Positions 9,601 to 17,812 of a DNA stretch of 53,626 nucleotides are shown piece after piece (the first letter of the stretch is position 1; each line of letters begins with the position of its first letter). This stretch comes from Bacilli bacterium. GTDB lineage: Bacteria > Bacillota_I > Bacilli_A > RFN20 > CAG-826. The stretch is taken from contig JAFSNY010000051.1 in assembly GCA_017447305.1 (NCBI GenBank), positions 1 through 53,626 of the forward strand. The letters run 5' to 3'. The notes under the pieces are model-generated. The model saw only the letters and a list, made by a program, of their open reading frames with translations. It was not told the DNA's origin and searched no databases. Made by a program: the position numbers and the translations under genes.

Positions 9601-10137
9601 TCTGTTGTTAAATTAAACGATGGCAATTACGCTATGATATTAGAACACAATGGCTCAACTAGTGACTATGCAAATTATGCGATGAGAGTGGCTATTTCAT
9701 ATTCCCATGATTTAGTAACATGGACTGCCCCTCAGATTATTATCACTCCAGAAAATTCTGGAATATATGTAGGCACTACTAGATATTTATGTGGCGCACC
9801 TTATATTCAAATGTTAAACAATGGCAGAATCGCCGTATCATATACCACAAATGACTACTACAACTATAGTAGCGTTGATATGCGCGATAAGTGTGATCAA
9901 TCATATTTTAAGACTGTTGAACTCGCGATTAGTGATGACGTGGTCTCTTATGGCGATACACCAAACATGACTCATCAATCAGCAATTAATTATAACGATG
10001 ATACTGGGGCAAGATATGGTGGATGTGCAGTCATTGGTAATAAGATTATTCTCATTGCTAACGAATATACATTTAACGAGAGCTACTCAAGAGTCGTGGG
10101 AAGAGGAACAGTCTTCTCAACCGCAACGTATTACTAG
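6625..10137 (+). CDS. Exported two-block GLUG protein with C-terminal sialidase-fold (GH93-like) domain
   Basis: The 1170-residue protein has an N-terminal hydrophobic segment (about 10-30), the same beta-rich domain as its upstream neighbour (about 45-180), and two GLUG blocks (about 190-420 and 440-690). From about 735 to the end lies a beta-propeller domain. That domain shows ESRDNGQTWLNT, an Asp-box-like motif of sialidase folds, then RGAYEPFAIL, MRPGMPSVVKLNDGNYAMIL-E and SYSHDLVTWTAP. These recall GH93 exo-arabinanases, in which two Glu residues are catalytic. The two visible candidates are the Glu in AYEPF and the one after YAMIL. The lipoprotein at 22380 has the same GLUG + propeller pairing. 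A GGAGG site precedes ATG 6625. Exact substrate is not provable here. Confidence 0.85.
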   Translation: MSTSCKKRIIVSSIAVAGFAVSLISINANKKNPFSALFASLSPYSLTIDSDDSVTGSGTFIARTSFGNDIKFAYEDVSASAGNFGVLNDGGYILNTYELGAAHRNAIGSIFYVNVSFSGNLLLDYSWGGEISSNVYIRENIELVSGINYTFENEQPNYIRLRADGDVTISSINISYNCGTNETYPDMYIAIKNETQLKAFRDLVNETPDSCAGKIVYLTEDITLENVDFGDPIGNADSAPFSGTFDGLGHTITNLKKTTGGSLGLFSRVTKGTVKNVKMANISMIGNAQRTSGFVARAVDATIENIEILSGSIAGTTQNGGVVGVVVAGSDKTVVKNCINHASLNATSGGGNGGIVGFVHSGTLEITNCLNYGNITSSGSNTTGGILGSSSGTTTINHSYNHVDAVVRNGSTVASANNATKVGYINSGSSLGNNLGLFNEALSTASELRTFLSDSASREGEIIVISSDIDLNDVPNNDDTDYSRANIFKGTLDGLGHVINNYKSKAATAAMFKSVIGGSITNFKMKNVNVNATTQRGAAVASRFESSTVSEIEVISGSIGSVTQNAGIISAATGTVTIKDCINRASISSTGTSTGGIVAASVTAATIIDVYNCVNYGTITAGGISTGGIFGGSVSNGTGKTTIHDNVNVGDVNGTGYVGGIIGIARENAHAESLLSNCKNFGNVTGSSAVSAGGIAGLTRINIEDCECYKDINISLNKISDKAEDLSAVGGVVSGTAGGGNHRGYIAGTTGNDATAYGSLIDDTISDYEESVANANTSTNQAYGRIQTLKNGHTILTMANRISISDKEGVGTYSTLRNRDTAISKGGWGNDYVPGHEGDDDYKLWLANMEPLVLPDGRLFIFYRTDSKEATSGVYYSSIRAIESRDNGQTWLNTRHIIFENYSTDYYSDGNIRGAYEPFAILDGDTLQIFIAFDAASTRAGGLGPNNSSFICTDYYQNLLRIPVDISNMGFEVGSAAMAIKGTSTYMRPGMPSVVKLNDGNYAMILEHNGSTSDYANYAMRVAISYSHDLVTWTAPQIIITPENSGIYVGTTRYLCGAPYIQMLNNGRIAVSYTTNDYYNYSSVDMRDKCDQSYFKTVELAISDDVVSYGDTPNMTHQSAINYNDDTGARYGGCAVIGNKIILIANEYTFNESYSRVVGRGTVFSTATYY

Positions 10138-10153
10138 AATAGCTAAAACATAC

Positions 10154-10191
10154 AAAAACCGCAGGACCATTAGAAATCAACTGCGGTTTTT
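10154..10191. terminator. Bidirectional terminator between convergent genes
   Basis: AAAAACCGCAG (10154-10164) is the exact complement of CTGCGGTTTTT (10181-10191). The A run on one side and T run on the other let it serve both the plus-strand GLUG gene and the long minus-strand operon that ends at 10210. Confidence 0.9.
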
Positions 10192-10209
10192 ATTATGTCG
10201 ATTGTTAGA

Positions 10210-11607
10210 TTATTCTTCAATCGGATCAAATATTAAGTCTTCGTATTTAGCAAATTCTTTCAATACTCCGACGTAATTGCCAGGAACTTCACTCATGTGG
10301 TGGATATATGGTCCTTCAACGAGTTTGCGTTCGACTTTTGGTAAATCTTTAAACTTTGCCCACATGTAAGTGCCAAATGTCTTTGGTCCTTCACAAGTAT
10401 TAAATGAGCCAGCAAGCAAATAATAATTGCCTCTATCAACTTGGAAACGAGAAATAGTGTATTCCCCATCTCTTATTTTAAATGACGGTTTAGTGTTATA
10501 TAAGAATGGCTTAACGCTTGGATCCTTGTATTTTAGTGGGAATGGTCCGCAATGCCATAAAAGCTCGCTATTATCGTCGTTTGGGTTGCGGCATGTAAAT
10601 TCTCCTTGAATTGGTTTTTCTTTGCCTCTAGAGGCCGATAATAGCAAAACATTTGTGATTGTCATATGAATATCCCATTCACATGTTACGTAGATGTCTT
10701 TATCAGCGAGTAAACACATGGATAAACATGGATTGGCGCCCCAAGCAAGATTAATGCCAGTCCAGCATTCACTAGAAATAATATTACAATCGTTTGATTT
10801 GGCTAGATTCTCATAATAATAGACAATCGCTAACATTTTCTTTAAATAAACATCATCCAAAGAACCGACATCGAATATTTCTTTTAATTTAATTAAATCT
10901 TTATCTAACACATCTTGTTTTTCTTCCCAGATTTTACTTAAATCTTGGACAGCTTCTCCTAAATTAAAGATACGGATATCGATACCGAATTTTTCGCACA
11001 ATTCGAGTTCATTATACATGATAGATTTAAATGGTTTGATTCTTGTTCCAACTTGTAAAATTCTCATATTTTTAAAGTTTTTGACCATACAAGCAACGGA
11101 AAAGAAATCCCTTATTCCCTTATCGAAAACAGACGACTCTATATCGCAGTTCTCAATATAAGTAAACTTTATATTATTTCTCTTTAATTGTTTGCTCATA
11201 GCGAATAATCCGCATTGAGTATCGGTATATCTAATATCATCTTTAAAATTCCTGTCTCTTGGTCCCCAGAGAAGTGTTGGTAAATGAAGCTCTCTTGCAA
11301 CTAAACCAGCGCAGTTTTCCATACCAAAATTACAGTTGATAATAAATAAAGCATTGATTTTCTTCTCTTTAAAATATTCAACAACTTTTGGACAGTCGTC
11401 TTCTAAACAAAGTAAACCCTCTTCATTTAAGAAATCGATGTCGACAAACTCCGTAATTTCATCGGAGTAGTGGTCTTTAATATATTTAACAATTACCTTT
11501 TTATTATCGACTGCGTAATCACTCTGAAAAATACCAATTCTTTTTGGTGGTTCTTTAATCCATCTTCTGATTGGACATAATCCGATTCTAAGTTTGTAAT
11601 CTAACAT
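10210..11607 (-). CDS. L-fucose/L-arabinose isomerase-like protein
   Basis: This is a 465-residue cytoplasmic protein. The central part (FIINCNFGMENCAGLVARELHLPTLLWGPRD) and the C-terminal half (SSECWTGINLAWGANPCLSMCLLADKDIYVTCEWDIHMT, then GEFTCRNP and HCGPFPLKY) follow the layout of L-fucose isomerase C-terminal-like and arabinose-isomerase-fold proteins, in which Glu, Asp and His residues hold a divalent metal. Such enzymes interconvert aldoses and ketoses, but many relatives have no known substrate. It is shorter than FucI (about 590) and close to AraA (about 500). It is the last gene of the nine-gene operon, with GAAAGGAG before ATG 11607. Its product could feed the xylulokinase-type kinase. 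Confidence 0.72.
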   Translation of the reverse strand: MLDYKLRIGLCPIRRWIKEPPKRIGIFQSDYAVDNKKVIVKYIKDHYSDEITEFVDIDFLNEEGLLCLEDDCPKVVEYFKEKKINALFIINCNFGMENCAGLVARELHLPTLLWGPRDRNFKDDIRYTDTQCGLFAMSKQLKRNNIKFTYIENCDIESSVFDKGIRDFFSVACMVKNFKNMRILQVGTRIKPFKSIMYNELELCEKFGIDIRIFNLGEAVQDLSKIWEEKQDVLDKDLIKLKEIFDVGSLDDVYLKKMLAIVYYYENLAKSNDCNIISSECWTGINLAWGANPCLSMCLLADKDIYVTCEWDIHMTITNVLLLSASRGKEKPIQGEFTCRNPNDDNSELLWHCGPFPLKYKDPSVKPFLYNTKPSFKIRDGEYTISRFQVDRGNYYLLAGSFNTCEGPKTFGTYMWAKFKDLPKVERKLVEGPYIHHMSEVPGNYVGVLKEFAKYEDLIFDPIEE

Positions 11608-11613
11608 AAATAA

Positions 11614-12513
11614 TTAACTCCTTTCATTTAGGAAAGATATAACTTCATCTTTATTTGGAAGAGCAATTCTTGCTCCTGCTTTTTGACACTTTATCGCACT
11701 TGTTGCGCTTGCAAATCTAACGCATTCTTTAATAGACTTGCCTTCTAAATATGCAACCAAAAACGCCCCATGGAAAGTATCGCCTGCGCCATTTGAGTCA
11801 ACGCATTCAATCTTAAACGCATCATAATGATATTCTTTATCACCTTCTAGATACATCCCACCCTTGCTACCTTGGGTAACAACAAGCACCTTTGGATGAT
11901 ACATATGATTCAATTTTTTTATTGCATCAGAAACATTGCTCTGTTTGGTGAATTTTAAAGCGAATTCTTCACTAGGAATTAGGATATCGATATATGGCAT
12001 AATTATTTCGATATTAGGATAGACGCTTCCTGCATCTAATGACACTAAAACGCCATGCTTTTTTGCTTCCTTTATTGCTTCTAAAGCAATATTAAGATAA
12101 TTCCCATCTAAATGAAGAATGTCATAGTCTTTTATCATAGAAAAATCTAAAAGTGATGGATCATCAGGAACATTTCCTGCGTGAGCCACGCAGGTTCTAG
12201 TCCCACTTTTTTTAGCTAAGACGATATATGAGACAAAAGCGGTAGTGTTTTCTACCATTCTTATATTGCGTGTCTTAACTCCATATTGATCAAATTCGTT
12301 TATTAATCTCTCGCCACTGCTATCTTTACTTAACAATCCAAGATACTCGCTTTCTAATCCAAGTTTAGAAATGCATACTAAAGCATTGCTGACCGGACCA
12401 CCTCCAGAAGAGAAAATATTATTTGCTCTAATTTTAATATCTTCCTTAGGATATTCATCCATCTCAATCAGTGTGTCTAATACGCATGCACCGACGCCAA
12501 TTATTTTCTTCAT
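11614..12513 (-). CDS. PfkB-family sugar kinase (possible IolC-type)
   Basis: The 299-residue protein has both ribokinase/PfkB signatures. Near residue 36 is SSGGGPVSNALVCISKLG, the substrate-binding GG motif. Near residue 240 is DSNGAGDTFHGAFLVAYLEG, which holds the catalytic Asp and anion hole. It would phosphorylate a sugar or sugar acid in the cytoplasm with ATP. Its start overlaps the stop of the class II aldolase gene as ATGA, implying translational coupling. Beside IolB and that aldolase, the natural guess is 5-dehydro-2-deoxygluconate kinase (IolC), followed by cleavage by an IolJ-type aldolase. Ribokinase, fructokinase or tagatose-6-phosphate kinase activity cannot be excluded. Confidence 0.88.
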   Translation of the reverse strand: MKKIIGVGACVLDTLIEMDEYPKEDIKIRANNIFSSGGGPVSNALVCISKLGLESEYLGLLSKDSSGERLINEFDQYGVKTRNIRMVENTTAFVSYIVLAKKSGTRTCVAHAGNVPDDPSLLDFSMIKDYDILHLDGNYLNIALEAIKEAKKHGVLVSLDAGSVYPNIEIIMPYIDILIPSEEFALKFTKQSNVSDAIKKLNHMYHPKVLVVTQGSKGGMYLEGDKEYHYDAFKIECVDSNGAGDTFHGAFLVAYLEGKSIKECVRFASATSAIKCQKAGARIALPNKDEVISFLNERS

Positions 12514-13337
12514 GCTTTATTTCTACTACCTAAGACATCAATTTTTGACAAACAGAAAGCTTTAACTTTTTCAATTGGTTCTTTCATTATTAAATCAATA
12601 GCAATTTTATTTTTATCCTGTTCTTGAACAGATTCAATAAATGTGTAACATAAATCAGTTGAAAAATTCATTTTTCTGATTCCGGCCTGGACAGCCATCT
12701 TGATTTGATCATCAGGAACACCGCTTCCTCCGTGAAGAACGAGATGGACTCCTGTTGCTTCTTTGATTTCCTTTATTCTATCTATAGCTAAGACTGGCGC
12801 TTGTTTATATCTTCCGTGTGCAGTTCCAACTTGAACAGCCAAAGCAGTAACCCCGGTTTCTTTTACATATTTAACAGCGTCCTTAACTTCGGTGAATTGA
12901 TTAGTAACACCATCAATAGCCTTGCCGATATGTCCTAATTCTCCTTCGACTTGAACATTGACAAGATTGCACATATCGACAACCTCTTTGGTTCCTTTAA
13001 TGTTTTCTTCTAAATCCAATGTTGAATAATCGATCATAATTCCAGTCATACCATTTCTTAAAGCAATAGTAACGGCGTCTTTTCCGCTCCCGTGATCGAG
13101 GTGTAAACAAACTGGAACGGTTGCTCTTTTTGCTGCTTCTAAAACAATTGGACATACGTAATCAGAATTTCCGCTTGTAACTAGTCTTGAATATAGTTGC
13201 ATGATTACAGGCGACCTGGCTTCTTCCGCTGCTTGAAGGACACCCATGACTGTTTCCAAATTGTAAACATTAAAAGCAGGGACGGCATATCCATCTTTTT
13301 CCGCTAAATCAAGAATTCTTTTTAAATCGTATAGCAT
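12510..13337 (-). CDS. Class II fructose-bisphosphate aldolase family (possible IolJ/GatY-type)
   Basis: This 275-residue Zn-dependent aldolase starts MLYDLKRILDLAEKDGYAVPAFNVYN. It has the metal site text CLHLDHGSGKD (near residue 78), QVEGELGHIGK (near 130), VGTAHGRYK (near 175) and VLHGGSGVPD (near 205), which carry the His/Asp/Glu ligands and the phosphate-binding GGSG loop. I start at 13337 because AAAGGAG stands before it and the protein then begins as the family does; reading further upstream adds a non-family extension. The family cleaves phosphorylated ketoses or keto acids to DHAP plus an aldehyde. With IolB and a PfkB kinase beside it, DKG-6-phosphate (giving malonic semialdehyde) is one candidate; fructose- or tagatose-bisphosphate are the others. 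Confidence 0.9.
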   Translation of the reverse strand: MLYDLKRILDLAEKDGYAVPAFNVYNLETVMGVLQAAEEARSPVIMQLYSRLVTSGNSDYVCPIVLEAAKRATVPVCLHLDHGSGKDAVTIALRNGMTGIMIDYSTLDLEENIKGTKEVVDMCNLVNVQVEGELGHIGKAIDGVTNQFTEVKDAVKYVKETGVTALAVQVGTAHGRYKQAPVLAIDRIKEIKEATGVHLVLHGGSGVPDDQIKMAVQAGIRKMNFSTDLCYTFIESVQEQDKNKIAIDLIMKEPIEKVKAFCLSKIDVLGSRNKA

Positions 13338-13351
13338 ACATAGTTTCTCCT

Positions 13352-14719
13352 TTATAAATCTTTTATATCCATAACAATTCCATAATCTGAAAAACAAAAT
13401 ATTTGTTCTTTTTTGTTATTATTAATGGCAATGATAGTGGTGGATTTATTTATTCCCACAACATGTTGAATAGCACCGCTTGTTCCTAAGGTGATACAAA
13501 CTTTAGGAGTAATGGTGATACCTGTTAATCCAACCTGAGTTTCATACGGGAGGAAATTAGAATCGGCAAGAGGTCTTGTTGAATATATCTTGGCATGATA
13601 TTTGTTTGCTAAATTCAGAATTTTATCAAAATGATTTATCGCTCCCCTTCCTATTGTAATAGCAACATCTTCCTTGGTTTCGCTAGTTGCTTTAATGGTT
13701 GCCATAGAAATTGAAGAATTGGAAACGATGGTTGCAATAATATTTCCTCCTAAGGCCGGTCGTATCATCACAAATCTATTATTACGATAATCAAATGATA
13801 CACAATCAGCACATAGTCCTTGATTCATTCTCATAGCGACCCGTGAGGCTAGCGGCTTATATTTTTCATTTTCTTCCCATAGGATGATTGGTGGTTTTAA
13901 TTCTTCAATCTTTTCAATTATTTCTTGAATAGTGAGGTTATCGACTTTAATTTCAATTGCTTTTTCGCCAAAACGAGTGGCGATATCATATAGTTTTCCT
14001 ACGTAGTAAATAATTGGGGCTCTATTGATTTCTTCTTTTCTTTCGGTGATGTTTTTTGTTAATGAATGAGAAACGACCTCATCTAATTGTTCATAATTAA
14101 TAAATTCGCATATACGACGATCATTCTCGTTGGTGTAAATTTCAATAACTCTTGTCGGCGAAGCTATTAATCCAACTTCATCCTTTGAAAATCCTAAATA
14201 ATTATTATCAACAATCTTAACTTCTTTCTTTTTTGAGAACATTGATGGGGAAGACAGTAATTTAAACTTTTCAAAAGTGACTATTTGATGACTGCTAAGT
14301 TGAACTTTATCAGTATTTCTAAGCAAAGCCACATTATTATCAAGCGACATAACTCTATCGACCAAGGTATAACCAGTGAGCTCTGAAAGCATTAAAGGAA
14401 CTTGCCCTGTATTCCCATCAAGGCTCTCTCTTCCTGCAAAAATCAAATCTGGCTTCTCTTTTTCTAAGAATCTTCCTAATATCTTCGCAGTAACAATGGT
14501 ATCGCTGCCTGCATACATATTATCGCTAATGATAATCGCGTTTGCGCCTAATCTAGTGAGGTTTTCTAGCGTTTCAATTTGAGATAGAGGAGCCATAGCA
14601 ACAAGAGTGACTTCACTTTCAGGAAAAGATAATGCGCATTCGATCGCGCATTCATCAAAAGGAGAAATATCCCCTTTATATATCTTTAACAAAACGAAGA
14701 TCCTTTTATTCTTTTCCAT
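13352..14719 (-). CDS. Single-chain electron transfer flavoprotein (EtfB-EtfA fusion)
   Basis: The 455-residue protein joins both ETF subunits. Residues about 1-190 look like EtfB: FVLLKIYKGDISPFDECAIE, then LTRLGANAIIISDNMYAGSDT and PDLIFAGRESLDGNTGQVPLML, the AMP/FAD nucleotide-binding pattern. From about 225 the EtfA pattern follows. It ends in the FAD domain with TRPLADSNFLPYETQVGLTG, ITLGTSGAIQHVVGINKSTTIIAIN and CFSDYGIVMDI, matching the conserved SGAIQH-G and DYGIVGD signatures. Separate subunits are normally about 260 and 320-340 residues, so the chain is a shortened fusion. ATG 14719 overlaps the kinase stop by 14 bases. It likely takes electrons from the FAD oxidase / Fe-S pair in the same operon. 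Whether it bifurcates electrons is unknown. Confidence 0.9.
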   Translation of the reverse strand: MEKNKRIFVLLKIYKGDISPFDECAIECALSFPESEVTLVAMAPLSQIETLENLTRLGANAIIISDNMYAGSDTIVTAKILGRFLEKEKPDLIFAGRESLDGNTGQVPLMLSELTGYTLVDRVMSLDNNVALLRNTDKVQLSSHQIVTFEKFKLLSSPSMFSKKKEVKIVDNNYLGFSKDEVGLIASPTRVIEIYTNENDRRICEFINYEQLDEVVSHSLTKNITERKEEINRAPIIYYVGKLYDIATRFGEKAIEIKVDNLTIQEIIEKIEELKPPIILWEENEKYKPLASRVAMRMNQGLCADCVSFDYRNNRFVMIRPALGGNIIATIVSNSSISMATIKATSETKEDVAITIGRGAINHFDKILNLANKYHAKIYSTRPLADSNFLPYETQVGLTGITITPKVCITLGTSGAIQHVVGINKSTTIIAINNNKKEQIFCFSDYGIVMDIKDL

Positions 14720-16169
14720 AATAATTGACAATGAAATCTGCAATTTTCTTGTAATTCTTGAATATCTCCATATATTTATCGTGATTATCCATATTTGGAG
14801 TTATAACGCTAACAATCTTTTGTGTTTTTCTAAGAGCGCTTTCTAAACTATTAAATCTTTTTGAAGCCACCAAAGCACATAAACAATCGCCAAATGATGA
14901 ATCATTATTTTCGGTGACATAAAGTTTGATACCTAAGACATCAGAAACAATTTGTCTCCAGAGTGGTGATTTGCTTCCTCCGCCCAAAACAAACGCTTCT
15001 TTTGAAAGTGGTAATCCGGCTTTATTTAGATATGAGTAACAATCATATAGTGAGTATGCGACACCCTCTAATAATGCTCTTATAAAATGACCCTTACTAT
15101 GTAAAGAAGATATTCCAAAATAACTGCCCTTAATTAATGGATTTCCATATGGAGTCAATTCTCCCATTAAATATGGAAGGAAGATTAATCCATCACTTCC
15201 TAGAGGAACATCTTTTGCCATTTTATCCAAATCTTTGTAATTTCCTCCAAAAGTATCTCTAAACCAACGAAGCGAGGCGGCGCATGATTTAGTGCCGCTT
15301 CCTGGATAATATAAGCCCTTATTAAGGTGAGAATAATTAATAATATTTTTATCTGGATAAACTTTATCGGTGACTAGACATATTCTTCCTGCAGTGGCGA
15401 GTTTTAAGGTCATATCGCCTTTTTTAACTCCACCTGACGCTAATACTTCCATAGCAGTATCGGTTGAACCACAGATGACTTTTGTTTTAGTTGATAATCC
15501 GCTTAGTTTGCTTGCTTCTTCAGATACATGTCCTACTTCATCAAGAGGAGAAATGATTTTAGGCATCATCTCTATTGTTAAATGAGCAAGCTTTAATAGT
15601 GTTTGGTCCCACGTTTTTTTATCTACATCAAACAGCATGCTTCCTTCTGCTTCAATATAATCGGTAACTAAACCAGGGCAGAACATGTGCCTTACATAAT
15701 CTTTTGCAAAAATAACATGTTTGATGCGTTTATATAAATCTGGTTCGTTGTTATGTAAAAACATCAACTCAGGAAGGGTCCAAATCGTATCTGGCAAATG
15801 GTTGCACTTAAAGAAAATGTATTCTCTATATTCTTCTTGCAACAATTTTGTTTCTTTGACGCTTCTAGTATCTGTCCAGTATATTGAATCGCAAACAACA
15901 TTTTCTTTTTCATCTAATAATACTGCGGTATGCGTGGCAGCGCTAAAGCACAAACATTCTATTTCTTTAGGATTAATGCCCTTATTAAGAATTGCTTTGA
16001 TGTTAATTAAAGCAGCATTAAACCAATCGATAGGTTTTTGTGTTGCTAACCCGTTTTCTTTATAAATCGTGGGATATTCACTAGATGCAGTGAATAATAC
16101 ATTTCCCTTTTCATTAACTAATGTGGCCTTTGATGAACCGCCACCAAAATCAATTCCTAAATAATACAT
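14706..16169 (-). CDS. FGGY-family carbohydrate kinase, xylulokinase-like
   Basis: The 487-residue protein starts YYLGIDFGGGSSKATLVNEKG, the phosphate-1 loop of the ASKHA fold. It continues with CLCFSAATHTAVLLDEKENV, IYWTDTRS (the family W-x-D-x-R element with substrate-contact Asp), KVICGSTDTAMEVLASGGV and the adenosine-region text VLGGGSKSPLWRQIVSDVLG near residue 400. Length and motif order fit xylulokinase (XylB, about 490-510). It phosphorylates a ketose with ATP. Partners in the operon are an aldose epimerase just upstream and an isomerase-like protein downstream, a set that would take an aldose to a ketose phosphate. Ribulose or another ketose is possible. Confidence 0.88.
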   Translation of the reverse strand: MYYLGIDFGGGSSKATLVNEKGNVLFTASSEYPTIYKENGLATQKPIDWFNAALINIKAILNKGINPKEIECLCFSAATHTAVLLDEKENVVCDSIYWTDTRSVKETKLLQEEYREYIFFKCNHLPDTIWTLPELMFLHNNEPDLYKRIKHVIFAKDYVRHMFCPGLVTDYIEAEGSMLFDVDKKTWDQTLLKLAHLTIEMMPKIISPLDEVGHVSEEASKLSGLSTKTKVICGSTDTAMEVLASGGVKKGDMTLKLATAGRICLVTDKVYPDKNIINYSHLNKGLYYPGSGTKSCAASLRWFRDTFGGNYKDLDKMAKDVPLGSDGLIFLPYLMGELTPYGNPLIKGSYFGISSLHSKGHFIRALLEGVAYSLYDCYSYLNKAGLPLSKEAFVLGGGSKSPLWRQIVSDVLGIKLYVTENNDSSFGDCLCALVASKRFNSLESALRKTQKIVSVITPNMDNHDKYMEIFKNYKKIADFIVNYYGKE

Positions 16170-16171
16170 AT

Positions 16172-17026
16172 CTAATCCACCTTAATTGAATGATAGAAGT
16201 GGTATGATTTGCTTGACTCTAACTTTATAATGTTGTCTTTTTTAGTAATGTCCTTTGGACTATCGATATAATCTCCTACCGCAGTCCAAGGCTCAATACA
16301 AATGTATTTTGCGCCAATTTTAGTCCAAGTAACGATATTTGAAGCATGAGGAAATTCTACCGTTAGTATCTTTCCTTTGCTTACATGCATCAAAGAAAGT
16401 TTTCTTGAATTGACATTCTGAAAAACCAAAGCATCTACCTTATAATCATCATACCTTAGAGGTAGGTGATTATTAAATGAGGAAAAATCTTTTAATTTGT
16501 GAGAAAGAAGACTACCAACCACTTCGTTAGACATTAATGCCTCGTCTTTTTCAAATTCTATATAATAGTTTTCAAAATCGTCATCTAGAAGATATCCTTC
16601 GTGACTTCCGATGGAAAAATACATCGAATCCGTACCTAAATTGATGACTTTATAATCAATTTCCAGTTTATCGGTAAGAATATATTTAACAATGATTTGA
16701 AACTTGAATGGGAAAGATTTTCTTGTTTCTTCGTTTCCTAGAAAACTAAATATTGCATAATCTGTTCCGGAAGAAAGAATATTGAAATCTTTAAATCTTA
16801 TGAATCCGTGCTTTGTCATTGGATAATTTTTTCCGTTGATGGAATATTCTTCATCAATAAGGCCGCTGCAAACAGGGAAAAGAATTGGGGCGTGAGCTTT
16901 CCAATACTTTTCATCTCCAATCCAAATATATTCTTTGTTGTTTTTCTTGAGACTTAGAAGTTCTGCTCCTCTAAGAGTGATAGTGGCTTCTAAATTCTTA
17001 TTTCTAATAACTATTTGACGATCCAT
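16172..17026 (-). CDS. Aldose 1-epimerase family protein (LacX-like)
   Basis: The 284-residue cytoplasmic protein has the galactose-mutarotase fold pattern: ATITLRGAELLSLKKNNKEYIW at the start, WKAHAPILFPVCSGL, then FSIGSHEGYLL with the likely catalytic His, and TVEFPHASNIVTWT...YICIEPW with the likely catalytic Glu. The usual family text around the His is GGHPAF; here it is GSHEGY. Such enzymes interconvert alpha and beta anomers of aldoses. Its start overlaps the iolB stop by 16 bases and the kinase follows two bases after its own stop, so the three genes are tightly coupled. Confidence 0.85.
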   Translation of the reverse strand: MDRQIVIRNKNLEATITLRGAELLSLKKNNKEYIWIGDEKYWKAHAPILFPVCSGLIDEEYSINGKNYPMTKHGFIRFKDFNILSSGTDYAIFSFLGNEETRKSFPFKFQIIVKYILTDKLEIDYKVINLGTDSMYFSIGSHEGYLLDDDFENYYIEFEKDEALMSNEVVGSLLSHKLKDFSSFNNHLPLRYDDYKVDALVFQNVNSRKLSLMHVSKGKILTVEFPHASNIVTWTKIGAKYICIEPWTAVGDYIDSPKDITKKDNIIKLESSKSYHFYHSIKVD

Positions 17027-17802
17027 TTATGGCATTCCTCACTTGTAGAAAGTAGACCTCTACGTGGTCCAGCCATAACCCATAAGGTATAGTTTTTGTA
17101 TCCTGGAGCGACTGCCATTGGGTGATATCCACGTGGAATTTCAACAGCGTCACCATGTTCTATACGATAAGCTTCATTAATGGTTTTATCACTGGTATAC
17201 ACCATTTGAATACCAAATCCCTGTGGCTTATCAAATTCATAGTAATAGATTTCATCTAATGCCCCTTCGACACCATCTTCGACATCATGCTTATGTGGTG
17301 GGAAAGAGGCCCAGAATCCATTTTCAACCCAATACTCACCAATGTATAAATAATTGGCTTTCATCGTTTCTGGGAATGTGAAAGCAACATCTCTAACAAA
17401 TGTCTCTTTGCCAAATCTAGCCATCTTAACTTCATCGTGGCGAATTAATTGCGGAGGATAAAGTTTTGGAGCAGGTGCTTTACAAACCGCTATACGAACA
17501 TCTCCTTCAACAGCTTTAACCATGAATGGAGTGTTTTTTCCAACATAGACAGATTCTGCACCAACGATTTCCATTGTGGATTTTCGATATCCAACTTTTT
17601 CAAATTTGAATTCTTTTCCAAAGACATCACATTTTCCTTCTAAAACGATAAGGACAAATTCTTTTTCAACTTCATCGATGACAAATTCTTGTTTATCTTT
17701 GAGTTTAAGCATATCCATTTCCGCGAAGGTAAGTGGAGAATTACGAGAAGTAATCATCCTCTCGTAACCATATTTTTCATGATATGTTTTCTTTAAATTC
17801 AT
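17011..17802 (-). CDS. iolB: 5-deoxy-glucuronate isomerase (IolB)
   Basis: This 263-residue protein is a two-cupin-domain isomerase. It is recognisable by WASFPPHKHDVEDG (metal-binding His and Glu residues near position 165), DEIYYYEFDKPQGFGIQMVY, then DAVEIPRGYHPMAVAPGY and LWVMAGPRRGL near the C-terminus. In myo-inositol breakdown IolB turns 5-deoxy-D-glucuronate into 5-dehydro-2-deoxy-D-gluconate, the substrate of the PfkB-family kinase IolC. Start 17802 is chosen because AAGGAGG stands seven bases before it. The other inositol genes iolG, iolE, iolD and iolA are not in this window, yet a PfkB kinase and class II aldolase are. It either acts on an intermediate made elsewhere or has a changed substrate. 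Confidence 0.92.
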   Translation of the reverse strand: MNLKKTYHEKYGYERMITSRNSPLTFAEMDMLKLKDKQEFVIDEVEKEFVLIVLEGKCDVFGKEFKFEKVGYRKSTMEIVGAESVYVGKNTPFMVKAVEGDVRIAVCKAPAPKLYPPQLIRHDEVKMARFGKETFVRDVAFTFPETMKANYLYIGEYWVENGFWASFPPHKHDVEDGVEGALDEIYYYEFDKPQGFGIQMVYTSDKTINEAYRIEHGDAVEIPRGYHPMAVAPGYKNYTLWVMAGPRRGLLSTSEECHKWIVK

Positions 17803-17812
17803 AATTTCCTCC

